DNA of 64,000 bases from Acetobacter aceti. Its GTDB lineage: Bacteria > Pseudomonadota > Alphaproteobacteria > Acetobacterales > Acetobacteraceae. The stretch's first letter is position 1. Every line of letters starts with the position of its first letter. The DNA is taken from NCBI RefSeq assembly GCF_002005445.1, contig NZ_CP014692.1, forward strand, positions 992,001 through 1,056,000, read 5' to 3'. The notes beneath the pieces are model-generated. The model searched no databases. It had not been told where the DNA came from and saw only the letters and a program-made list of their open reading frames with translations. This document shows, in pieces, positions 1-7,995 of the stretch. Both the position numbers and the translations under genes were made by a program.

Positions 1-1361
1 TGCAGAATGGCCTGTCCCAGCAGGATTGTCTGACAATCGCGACCGATTATGCGTCACGCGGGCTGGTGGATTTCGTCAATGTCATCGGTGGGCAGGCCCG
101 TGACGAGATGTCGCACGCCGTCAGCCTGCCGAACATGTCATTCCCGGTTGCGCCGTTTCTGCATCTCGCCAGCGCCATCAAGCGTGAAGCCGATGTACCG
201 GTGTTTCACGCCCAGCGCATCATGGACGTGGCGACGGCAGCCCGCGCCATAGCGGAAGGGCATATCGATATGGTCGCCATGACCCGCGCCCATATCGCGG
301 ACCCGCATATCGTGAACAAACTCGCGGCAGGGCGTGCGGACGATATCCGCCAGTGTGTCGGTGCGGGTTACTGCATTGATCGCATCTATGTCGGTGGTGA
401 CGCGCTCTGCCTGCAAAACGCCGCGACGGGACGTGAAGCGACCATGCCGCACGACGTTCAGCCGACGACGGGAACGAGGCACAGGGTCGCCATCATCGGT
501 GGCGGTGTGGCCGGACTGGAAGCCGCCCGCGTCTGCGCCCTGCGCGGTCACAGTGTCGTGCTGTTCGAACGTGAGAACGAGACCGGCGGGCAGGTCAATC
601 TTGCCGCGAAAGCGACATGGCGTGAGGCGCTGACAGGGATCGTGCGCTGGCTGGACGGGCAGGTGCGCAAGCTGGGTGTCGATGTGCGCACGGGCGCCGA
701 GGCTACCGCCGAAATGGTGCGTCTGGAAAAACCGGATATTGTCATCGTCGCCACCGGCGGCAGCGCATGGCGGGGCGAGTTTGAAGGCGCTGACCTCATT
801 CACACCACGGTGGATGTGCTATCCGGCGCCGTTAATCCTTCAGGCAGTGTTCTTCTGTTTGACGAAATGGGTCAGCACAATGCCGCTTCCGTGGCGGAGG
901 TCATGGCGACGCGTGGATGCTTTGTGGAAATGGCGACACATGACCGTCTGATCGCGCAGGAAGTTGGCACGACCAACCAGCCGATCCATCTGAGGGAGAT
1001 GTACAAACTCGGTATCGTCATGTCACCGAACATGGAACTGCGGGAAGTCACCCGGGAAGGCAACCGTCTGGTCGCTGTCCTGCGCAACACCATGACGGAC
1101 ACGGAAGAAGAGCGTCTTGTCGATCATGTCATCGTCGAGTGCGGCACCCTTCCGCGTGACGCGCTCTACATGGAACTGAAGGAAGGCTCCACCAACCACG
1201 GGCAGACCGATCTTCCGACGCTTTTGCAGGGACGGACGCAACCCGCCGTCGAGGGACTGAAAAGCGGCGAATACGCCCTGTTCCGCATTGGTGACGCCGT
1301 GGCCGGACGCAATATTCATGCGGCGCTTTATGACGCGCTCCGTCTCTGCAAGGATTTCTGA
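1..1361 (+). CDS. dgcA: Dimethylglycine demethylase flavoprotein DgcA (5' end missing)
   Basis: The reading frame is open from base 3, so the start lies left of the window; about 452 residues are present. The visible part is the end of an Old Yellow Enzyme-type TIM barrel (motif MTRAHIADPHIVNKL), a cysteine segment (CVGAGYC, then a third Cys in LCLQNAATGRE), and an FAD/NAD-binding half beginning RVAIIGGGVAGLEAAR. This layout is that of the trimethylamine dehydrogenase / N-methylproline demethylase family. The dgcB-etfA-etfB-formaldehyde dehydrogenase order downstream points to DgcA, which removes a methyl group from dimethylglycine and releases formaldehyde. Trimethylamine dehydrogenase has four cluster cysteines (C-x2-C-x2-C-x12-C); here the second is Ala. 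Related N-methyl demethylases would look similar, so the substrate is inferred mainly from context. Confidence 0.85.
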   Translation, partial: QNGLSQQDCLTIATDYASRGLVDFVNVIGGQARDEMSHAVSLPNMSFPVAPFLHLASAIKREADVPVFHAQRIMDVATAARAIAEGHIDMVAMTRAHIADPHIVNKLAAGRADDIRQCVGAGYCIDRIYVGGDALCLQNAATGREATMPHDVQPTTGTRHRVAIIGGGVAGLEAARVCALRGHSVVLFERENETGGQVNLAAKATWREALTGIVRWLDGQVRKLGVDVRTGAEATAEMVRLEKPDIVIVATGGSAWRGEFEGADLIHTTVDVLSGAVNPSGSVLLFDEMGQHNAASVAEVMATRGCFVEMATHDRLIAQEVGTTNQPIHLREMYKLGIVMSPNMELREVTREGNRLVAVLRNTMTDTEEERLVDHVIVECGTLPRDALYMELKEGSTNHGQTDLPTLLQGRTQPAVEGLKSGEYALFRIGDAVAGRNIHAALYDALRLCKDF

Positions 1362-1363
1362 GC

Positions 1364-3259
1364 GTGGCCGGGAGGACAGGTCTCCTCGCATCCGGACTTG
1401 TCTGGGGTATGGCCGCCGCGCTTGCAGCCTCCGCTGTGCCGATGGTCCAGCGTTGGCGTAAAGGCACGTCCAGCCCGAAGGATATGATCCGAGGGCTCGC
1501 CGCCGTGCCGCGGCGCTATCTCGTGGACGTCCACCATGCCGTCGAGCGTCGCAAGGGTGCCGCTCCGATGCATGCGCTCGTCGCGGGTGGAACGCTGGCC
1601 GGTTCTGCGGCTCTCGCGGCCGGTGTGATTCCCGCGCTGCGTGAAAGCCGCCTCTACTGGTGCGGTGTCGCCGTATTCTTCGTCACGGCCATTGGCGGCA
1701 CGTATCTGGTATGGAAACGCCGCAATCCGAAGAAGCCGTCCTGGCTCTCGGGAGGCAGGTTCCTGTGGTTGCCCAACGCTCTGCTGGCGTGGAATCTCGG
1801 TGGCGCTCTTGTCGCGCTGGTGCATGTCGCCATGCCGGGAAAAACAGGTGTTGCGTTCGTGCCGCTGGCCATGATGGCCGCCGGTGGTGCGGGACTGGTC
1901 GTACAGGTGGCGCGCGGTCCGATGCGGCATGCGTTCTCCGGTGTAACATGGCTGGCGGCCCACTCCCGACCGGAACGGTTCGGCGGCGGTCGCAGCACCG
2001 ATCTGCGACCGCTGGCTCTCGCGGCTCCCACGCTCGGCACGCTTGTTCCCGGCGATTTTGCGTGGAATGTCCTCGCATCTTTCGATGCGTGCATTGAATG
2101 TGGACGGTGCGAACAGCATTGTCCCGCCTTCGCCGCCGGGCAGCGACTGAACCCGAAGGCGCTCATTCAGGGGCTGGCGCTGTCCGCCCGTGGTGAGGAC
2201 GCCAGCGCCTATACCGGCTCGCCCGCGCCGCACGCGCCGCCGACGTCGGGCAAGGGGAGCATGACCGGCGCGATCATCGGCGCGGACGCGATGATCCATC
2301 CCGATACGCTGTGGGCCTGCACCACCTGCCGTTCATGCGTCGAGCAATGTCCGATGATGATCGAGCATGTGGACGCCATCGTCGATCTCCGGCGTGGCCA
2401 GACGCTGATGCTGGGTGAAGTGCGCCCCGGCGCCGCCGATGCGCTGCGTCGTCTGCGTGACACAGGTGAGTCCGGAGGACGTCCACTTTCCGCCCGTGCG
2501 GATGGGCTGGCGGGCGAGAATGTTCCGGTTCTCACCGAAGAGGACGAGACGGACGTGCTGCTGTGGCTCGGTGATGGCGCGTATGAACTGCGCTATGCCC
2601 GCACGCTGCGTGCACTCGTGAAGCTGCTGCGTCTGGCGGATGTGAAGTTCGCCATTCTGGGCGAGGCTGAACTGGACTGCGGCGATCTGGCGCGTCGTCT
2701 GGGCGATGAGGCGACCTTTCAGGATCTGGCCACGGAAGTGATCGGCACACTGAACAGCCGTCGTTTCCAGCGGATCGTCACCGCCGATCCGCACGCGCTG
2801 AACGTGTTGAAGAATGAATATCCGGCGCTCGGCGGCAAGTGGGAAGTGGTGCATCACACGACCTTCCTCGACGAACTGGTGAGTGCGGGTCGTCTGAAAC
2901 TCAATGCGCGTGATCTGCCGTCCGTCGCCTATCACGATCCCTGCTATCTGGGTCGCTACAATGGCGAATTCGATGCGCCACGTCGCCTGCTGGCCGCAGC
3001 CTGCAAGACGACCGTCGAGATGGAGCGTCACGGCAGGCAGTCCATGTGCTGTGGCGGCGGCGGCGGCAATCCGGTCAGCGATGTCGATGCCGAACTGCGT
3101 ATTCCCGACATCCGGATGGGGCAGGCTACCGAAGTCGGTGCTGCGATTGTCGCGGTCGGATGCCCCGGCTGCACGGCCATGCTGGAGGGTGTGCCGGAGC
3201 CGCGTCCCGAGGTGAAGGACATCGCCGAACTCGTGCTGGAAGCGGTGGTGCCCGCATGA
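1364..3259 (+). CDS. dgcB: Dimethylglycine catabolism iron-sulfur membrane protein DgcB
   Basis: The gene starts at a GTG two bases after the dgcA stop. The 631-residue protein has about five hydrophobic segments in its first 190 residues, then two ferredoxin-type 4Fe-4S motifs (CIECGRCEQHCP near residue 245 and CTTCRSCVEQCP near 320). Two CCG-type regions follow (DPCYLGRYNGEF and MCCGGGGGN), as in heterodisulfide reductase and glycolate oxidase iron-sulfur subunits. Such proteins take electrons from a soluble flavoprotein to the membrane quinone pool. It is co-transcribed with dgcA and overlaps etfA by four bases, so it is probably the electron outlet for demethylation. The family assignment is firm; the exact partner is inferred from the operon. 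Confidence 0.88.
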   Translation: MAGRTGLLASGLVWGMAAALAASAVPMVQRWRKGTSSPKDMIRGLAAVPRRYLVDVHHAVERRKGAAPMHALVAGGTLAGSAALAAGVIPALRESRLYWCGVAVFFVTAIGGTYLVWKRRNPKKPSWLSGGRFLWLPNALLAWNLGGALVALVHVAMPGKTGVAFVPLAMMAAGGAGLVVQVARGPMRHAFSGVTWLAAHSRPERFGGGRSTDLRPLALAAPTLGTLVPGDFAWNVLASFDACIECGRCEQHCPAFAAGQRLNPKALIQGLALSARGEDASAYTGSPAPHAPPTSGKGSMTGAIIGADAMIHPDTLWACTTCRSCVEQCPMMIEHVDAIVDLRRGQTLMLGEVRPGAADALRRLRDTGESGGRPLSARADGLAGENVPVLTEEDETDVLLWLGDGAYELRYARTLRALVKLLRLADVKFAILGEAELDCGDLARRLGDEATFQDLATEVIGTLNSRRFQRIVTADPHALNVLKNEYPALGGKWEVVHHTTFLDELVSAGRLKLNARDLPSVAYHDPCYLGRYNGEFDAPRRLLAAACKTTVEMERHGRQSMCCGGGGGNPVSDVDAELRIPDIRMGQATEVGAAIVAVGCPGCTAMLEGVPEPRPEVKDIAELVLEAVVPA

Positions 3260-4476
3260 GCGCGCTCCGTCTCCGTCGGGATCCGCGTGCCGAACGGGCG
3301 GCCCGCCTTGTGCCGGGAAACGGGCGGCTGCGTTATGACATGAGCGCCACGCCGGAGGGGCCGATGACCTCGCCTTCCGGTCGCCTGCGGCGTGATCCGC
3401 GTGCGGAGAGGCAGCGGCTTCTGACGACGGGGCGGGATGGGAGAGCGCGTCTGGTGCGGTCTGGTCTTGTCGGCCAGATGGCGGGAAGTGCGACGTCCAC
3501 TGCGCCTGTCGTGAAGAAAATCCGTGTCGAACAGCCGGAGTTTTTCATCATCGTTGTGCCTGACCTGCCTGAGGGTCGGCTCGACCGGTCGGATCGTCAG
3601 GTGCTGGGCGCGGCCCGCAAGCTGGCGGATGCCGGAGGCGGCGCGGTCGTGGTCGTCGGTGAAACTGTCGATGAAGCGTCGCTTGGCGTGGCAGGGGCGG
3701 ATCGTTTTGTGCCGCTTTCGGGTGAGACCGATCCTGATAGGCGGGTGGCGGAACTCGTCGCCGTGATGGATGCGCTGTCGCCACGTCACGTTCTCCTGGC
3801 GGAAAGCGAGGAAGGTGCGGACACGGCGCGGCGTCTTGCGGCCCGCACCGGTCTTGGTCTGCTGCCGGGCGTCGAGGTTCTGGGACCGAAACAGATAATT
3901 CGTCCCTGTGGCGCGGGACGTCAGGAATGGGTCGGTGGCCTCGCACCCCTGATGACGCTTGCGCCTGATCGTGTGCCCGCATGGGAAGGCGACGCGCACG
4001 AAATCCTGCCACTGGAAGAAACGGTGGAAAAGCCGGGACCGAGGTCTGCGCGCATGACGGTGGGCGCAGTCATTCCCGCCGATCCGGCCACCATGAATCT
4101 CGGGGATGCGCCGTTTGTCGTGTCGGCGGGACGGGGTGTGACGGATTTCGCAAGTTTTCGCGCCACTGTGAAAGCTTTGCACGCAACGCCGGGTGCGAGC
4201 CGCGTGGTGTGCGACAGTGGCGACATGCCGCGCTCCACGCAGGTTGGTGCGTCCGGCACGATCCTCGACGCGCTGTGCTATGTCGCGCTGGGCATTGCCG
4301 GAGCGCCGCAGCATCTTCAGGGACTCGGGCGTGTGGAACATGTCGTGGCGGTCAACACCGATCTTCACGCGGCGATGGTGGCCCGCGCCGGTCTGGCCAT
4401 CATTGCTGACGCGCAGGTCGTCATGCCCGCGTTGTGTGACGTTCTCGCCGCCGAATATGGGGAGAAAGGCGCATGA
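3256..4476 (+). CDS. etfA: Electron transfer flavoprotein alpha subunit with N-terminal extension
   Basis: The ATG overlaps the dgcB stop as ATGA. The C-terminal half has the FAD-binding signature of ETF alpha (VSAGRGVTDFASF, then GAPQHLQGLGRVEHVVAVNTD-like sequence near the end). The protein carries electrons from the demethylase flavin towards the membrane. It has an arginine-rich N-terminal extension of about 75 residues before the core (core begins near VEQPEFFIIVV) containing an exact nine-residue repeat, LRRDPRAER, at residues 6-14 and 44-52. This extension is not part of ordinary fatty-acid ETFs and suggests a dedicated docking segment. The stop overlaps etfB by four bases. Confidence 0.9.
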   Translation: MSALRLRRDPRAERAARLVPGNGRLRYDMSATPEGPMTSPSGRLRRDPRAERQRLLTTGRDGRARLVRSGLVGQMAGSATSTAPVVKKIRVEQPEFFIIVVPDLPEGRLDRSDRQVLGAARKLADAGGGAVVVVGETVDEASLGVAGADRFVPLSGETDPDRRVAELVAVMDALSPRHVLLAESEEGADTARRLAARTGLGLLPGVEVLGPKQIIRPCGAGRQEWVGGLAPLMTLAPDRVPAWEGDAHEILPLEETVEKPGPRSARMTVGAVIPADPATMNLGDAPFVVSAGRGVTDFASFRATVKALHATPGASRVVCDSGDMPRSTQVGASGTILDALCYVALGIAGAPQHLQGLGRVEHVVAVNTDLHAAMVARAGLAIIADAQVVMPALCDVLAAEYGEKGA

Positions 4477-5234
4477 AGGCTGTCATTCTTCTGTCCGGCG
4501 GGATTGATCCTGTGTCGGGGCGTCCTGCGCCCGTGCCGGGAGAAATCCGCGCCATTGGACTGGCCCGCGCGCTTGGCGTCACACAGATGATCGGCCTGCA
4601 TGCCGGACCGGCCAGCCCGGTTCTGTCGGAATATGGCGGTTATGGCCTCACGCACATTCTCTGCCTGAAGGGGGGGGAGGCCAATCCTGTTCAGGCTCTG
4701 GCCGACGCGGTGAAAACCCATCCCCTGTTTGCTGATGGTGAGCCGGATCTCGTGCTGGCCGCTGCACGCGGTCGCGGTGGTAGTGACACGGGTCTGTTGC
4801 CCTATCAGCTTGCGCAGGCTCTTGGATGGCCAATCGCGTCGGATATTGGCGCGACCATGGAGCAACCGACTGTCGGTCAGCTTGCCCTTGCGCAGTTTCG
4901 TGCAAGAGGTGCGATCAAGCCTGTATCGGTTGCGCTGCCCTGTGTCGTCACCGTTCCGGAGACCGCCCGTTGCGTTCCCGCTTTCGTGTTTGCCCGTCAG
5001 CGGGAAACGTGGGTGGACGAGCAGGTCATTACGGTTCACCCTGCTTCTGCTGAGGAGGCAGGCATGCTTCGTGCCTATCGCAGGCGTCCGAAACTGATTT
5101 CGGGCGCATCGAAGGATAGCGGAGGCGGCCAGCTTATGGTCGATCCCGAGCCGTACGAGGCTGCGCGTGCGATTGTCGCGCATCTTCGTGCTCTGGGTGT
5201 TCTACCCAATGCCGGTCAGGCTCCCGAAGCCTGA
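4473..5234 (+). CDS. etfB: Electron transfer flavoprotein beta subunit
   Basis: The 253-residue protein starts at an ATG overlapping the etfA stop. It has the adenine-nucleotide alpha-hydrolase fold of ETF beta: an early VILLSGGIDPVSG segment, the ADGEPDLVLAAARGRGGSDTG region where ETF beta binds AMP, and LPYQLAQALGWPIASDI shortly after. It pairs with EtfA to form the carrier of this operon. The sequence is more divergent than the housekeeping EtfB of fatty acid oxidation, which fits a specialised carrier for dimethylglycine. The next gene starts 37 bases downstream and is probably in the same transcript. Confidence 0.87.
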   Translation: MKAVILLSGGIDPVSGRPAPVPGEIRAIGLARALGVTQMIGLHAGPASPVLSEYGGYGLTHILCLKGGEANPVQALADAVKTHPLFADGEPDLVLAAARGRGGSDTGLLPYQLAQALGWPIASDIGATMEQPTVGQLALAQFRARGAIKPVSVALPCVVTVPETARCVPAFVFARQRETWVDEQVITVHPASAEEAGMLRAYRRRPKLISGASKDSGGGQLMVDPEPYEAARAIVAHLRALGVLPNAGQAPEA

Positions 5235-5270
5235 TCATTGAAGTAACAGAGAAAGAAAGAGAAAAGCGCA

Positions 5271-6383
5271 ATGGACGTAAGAGCCGCGGTAGCGTTTGAA
5301 GCCGGCAAGCCACTGGAGATCGAGACGGTCCAGCTCGAAGGCCCGCGCGAGGGTGAAGTGCTGGTCGAGATCAAGGCGACCGGTCTGTGTCATACGGACA
5401 AGTTCACGCTGTCCGGCGCTGATCCGGAAGGTCTGTTTCCCGCCATTCTGGGGCATGAAGGCGCTGGCATCGTCCGTGAAGTCGGCGCAGGCGTGAAGCA
5501 CCTGAAGCCGGGCGATCATGTCATTCCGCTTTACACGCCGGAATGCCGCGAGTGTAAATCCTGCCTGTCGCAGAAGACCAATCTCTGCACCTCGATCCGT
5601 TCGACGCAGGGAAAGGGGCTTATGCCAGACGGCACTTCCCGCTTCTCTTTCAAGGGACAGCCGATCCATCATTACATGGGTTGCTCGACCTTCGCGAACT
5701 TCACGGTTCTCCCTGAAATCGCGCTGGCGAAGGTGCGTGAGGACGCGCCGTTCGACAAGATCTGTTACATCGGCTGCGGCGTGACGACCGGCATCGGTGC
5801 TGTCCTGTTCACAGCCAAGGTCGAGCCGAACTCCACGGTCGCCGTGTTCGGTCTGGGTGGCATCGGCCTGAACGTGATTCAGGGTGCGAAGATGGTGGGC
5901 GCCGAGAAGATCATCGGTGTGGACATCAACCCGGCCCGCGAGGAAATGGCCCGCAAGTTCGGCATGACGCACTTCGTCAATCCGAAGGAACTGCCGGATG
6001 GCGATGTCGTTGGTCGCATCATTGAACTGACGGGCGGTGGCGCTGACTACACTTTTGAGTGTGTCGGCAACACCACCCTGATGCGTCAGGCCCTTGAATG
6101 CGCCCATCGTGGCTGGGGTGTTTCCACGGTGATCGGCGTTGCCGGCGCCGGGCAGGAGATCAGCACCCGTCCGTTCCAGCTTGTCACGGGCCGTCGCTGG
6201 ATCGGCTCGGCGTTCGGCGGGGCGCGCGGTCGGACCGATGTGCCGAAAATTGTTGACTGGTACATGGAAAACCGCATCAATATCGATGACCTCATCACGC
6301 ACAAGCTGCCGCTTGAGAAAATCAACGAAGGCTTCGACATGATGACGCGCGGTGAGAGCATCCGCACTGTCGTCGAATTCTGA
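5271..6383 (+). CDS. frmA: S-(hydroxymethyl)glutathione / class III alcohol dehydrogenase
   Basis: This is a 370-residue zinc-dependent medium-chain dehydrogenase, the usual length for class III. Visible motifs are the catalytic zinc region (ATGLCHTDKFTLSG and GHEGAGIV), the structural zinc cysteines (CRECKSCLSQKTNLC) and the NAD-binding GLGGIGLNVIQGAK. The enzyme oxidises S-hydroxymethylglutathione, which forms spontaneously from formaldehyde and glutathione. It follows etfB by 36 bases, so it sits directly behind the genes that release formaldehyde, and the esterase for the next step comes immediately after. The start is the ATG preceded by AGAGAAAAG. Confidence 0.95.
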   Translation: MDVRAAVAFEAGKPLEIETVQLEGPREGEVLVEIKATGLCHTDKFTLSGADPEGLFPAILGHEGAGIVREVGAGVKHLKPGDHVIPLYTPECRECKSCLSQKTNLCTSIRSTQGKGLMPDGTSRFSFKGQPIHHYMGCSTFANFTVLPEIALAKVREDAPFDKICYIGCGVTTGIGAVLFTAKVEPNSTVAVFGLGGIGLNVIQGAKMVGAEKIIGVDINPAREEMARKFGMTHFVNPKELPDGDVVGRIIELTGGGADYTFECVGNTTLMRQALECAHRGWGVSTVIGVAGAGQEISTRPFQLVTGRRWIGSAFGGARGRTDVPKIVDWYMENRINIDDLITHKLPLEKINEGFDMMTRGESIRTVVEF

Positions 6384-6393
6384 GGAGCAGGAC

Positions 6394-7245
6394 ATGACCC
6401 TGACAACAGCATCCAAACACGTCTGCTGCGGGGGTGAACTCGGTTTCTACACGGTGCAGTCGGAAGCTCTCGGGCTTCCGACCACTTTCGGCGTCTTCAT
6501 TCCTGAAGGCGCGAGCAAGGAAAAGCCGGTTCCCGTACTGTATCTGCTGGCGGGGCTGACCTGCACGCAGGATACATTCCTGATCAAATCGAACATCGTT
6601 CGCTTCGCGGCAAAGCACGGGATCGCTCTGGTGGCGTGCGATACGTCTCCGCGTGGCGCGAATGTGCCGGGTGAGACTGATAGCTGGGATCTGGGTGTAG
6701 GTGCGGGTTTCTATCTGGACGCCACGCAGACACCCTGGCGGGCGCATTACCGGATGGGCACGTTCATCAATGAGGAACTGCCGAAACTGATTGCCAGCCA
6801 GTTTCCGGTTGATCCGACACGACAGGGTATCTGCGGTCACTCGATGGGTGGTCACGGTGCGCTGGTCCATGCACTCCGTTCGCCTGAGAAATGGAAGTCC
6901 GTGTCGGCGTTCGCACCGATCGTGCATCCTGCCGCCGTGCCATGGGGTGAGAAGGCTTTCACCGCCTATCTCGGACCGGACAGGGCGGTATGGGCGAAGC
7001 ATGACGCCACGCTGCTTCTCAAGGCTGGTCACACGCATCCGACCACGATCCTTGTGGATCAGGGTGATGGGGATCAGTTCCTTGAGCGTGAACTCCAGCC
7101 ATGGCATCTGGATGAGGCTGCGAAAGCCGCAGGCCAGAAACTGACGCTGCGTCGCCATGCCGGATACGATCATTCCTACTGGTTCATTCAGACCTTTATC
7201 GAAGATCACATGGATCACCATGCGAAAATCCTGAAAGGGGCCTGA
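6394..7245 (+). CDS. fghA: S-formylglutathione hydrolase
   Basis: This 283-residue esterase of the FrmB / esterase D family has the nucleophile elbow GHSMGGHGA (Ser150), an early LLAGLTCTQD block, and a C-terminal HAGYDHSYWFIQTF segment that carries the catalytic His. It hydrolyses S-formylglutathione to formate and glutathione, completing detoxification of the formaldehyde made by DgcA. The ATG at 6394 was chosen because GAGGAG lies eight bases upstream; an in-frame upstream codon at 6352 lies inside frmA. The operon ends here, facing the pirin-like gene convergently with only three bases between the stops. Confidence 0.95.
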   Translation: MTLTTASKHVCCGGELGFYTVQSEALGLPTTFGVFIPEGASKEKPVPVLYLLAGLTCTQDTFLIKSNIVRFAAKHGIALVACDTSPRGANVPGETDSWDLGVGAGFYLDATQTPWRAHYRMGTFINEELPKLIASQFPVDPTRQGICGHSMGGHGALVHALRSPEKWKSVSAFAPIVHPAAVPWGEKAFTAYLGPDRAVWAKHDATLLLKAGHTHPTTILVDQGDGDQFLERELQPWHLDEAAKAAGQKLTLRRHAGYDHSYWFIQTFIEDHMDHHAKILKGA

Positions 7246-7248
7246 CGT

Positions 7249-7995
7249 TCAGATCGCAGGAATATCCGTCAGCAACAGGACGGATTTTTCCTGCGCGATG
7301 ACCGTGAAGGATTCACAGTTTTCAAAAGCGGCTGCATCTCCCTGCAACAGGACGGTGTTGTTGATCGTGACATGCCCCGAGACGACGATCAGATAAAGAT
7401 CGCGCCCCGGCGTTGTCTGGTAGACAGCGCCTTCATTGGTCGGAAGAGTTGCTCTTAACAGACGGGCGCGGGTTTGCAGGGCAATCGGGGAGCCGTCCGC
7501 AACGGTCTCTCCTTCTTCGGGATCATCTTCCGGAAAACCGGAGGCGAGGATACGGAAAGCGCCGTTCTGTGTTTCGGGGAAGGCCCGCCGGACTTCCTGA
7601 CTCGGCTCACTGTTGTCCTGATCCGGAAGCAGCCAGAACTGCAGGCAGTCCGCAGCATCCTGTTCAGCGCTCCAGTCGAGAGAGACGCATCCCTGGCCGG
7701 TGCTGGCAAGGTGCAGATCACCCGGTTTCAGATTTTCAGAAGAAAAATCATCAATTCTGGCGGTCAGTGATCCACGCTCGACCCATGTAAGGATCTCCAC
7801 GTTGGATTCAGGTCCGGTCTGGTAATGCTCTCCGGAAGGCAGCGTCAGGAGGTTTACGGCCCGCAGACTCCCTTCATGAACATGCGCGGCGTCCCGCCAG
7901 TCCGCGAAAGCGAAATGACACCGGAGCGTTATGCCGCCGGAATGTGCTTTGCCTAGCGATTCAGACCGCCGGATCGTCATTCTGACCGCATTCAT
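7249..7995 (-). CDS. Pirin-family cupin protein lacking the usual metal ligands
   Basis: The 248-residue protein matches the YhhW-type pirin layout: IRRSESLG near the start, VNLLTLPSGEHYQ, EILTWVERGSL, a linker, and a second cupin half at the C terminus. Typical pirins bind iron through His-Pro-His, a third His and a Glu. Here the first pair aligns with Gly61-Pro-Glu63, and the later His and Glu align with Ser105 and Asp107, so the metal site appears lost. Its ATG overlaps the stop of the outer-membrane efflux gene by four bases, making it the last gene of the efflux operon. Some pirins act as quercetinases or transcription cofactors; a role here is unknown. Confidence 0.75.
   Translation of the reverse strand: MNAVRMTIRRSESLGKAHSGGITLRCHFAFADWRDAAHVHEGSLRAVNLLTLPSGEHYQTGPESNVEILTWVERGSLTARIDDFSSENLKPGDLHLASTGQGCVSLDWSAEQDAADCLQFWLLPDQDNSEPSQEVRRAFPETQNGAFRILASGFPEDDPEEGETVADGSPIALQTRARLLRATLPTNEGAVYQTTPGRDLYLIVVSGHVTINNTVLLQGDAAAFENCESFTVIAQEKSVLLLTDIPAI

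Noticed and set aside
138..803. Long minus-strand frame opposite dgcA, and many similar frames opposite GC-rich genes such as frmA, psd and hyfE
   Set aside because: They lie fully inside well-supported genes on the other strand, have low-complexity Arg/Pro/Ala-rich translations and no family features; they are by-products of GC-rich third positions.
3256..5234. Calling the two ETF genes in the order etfB-etfA
   Set aside because: The first gene has the FAD-binding alpha-subunit C terminus and the second has the beta-subunit fold, so the order is etfA-etfB.
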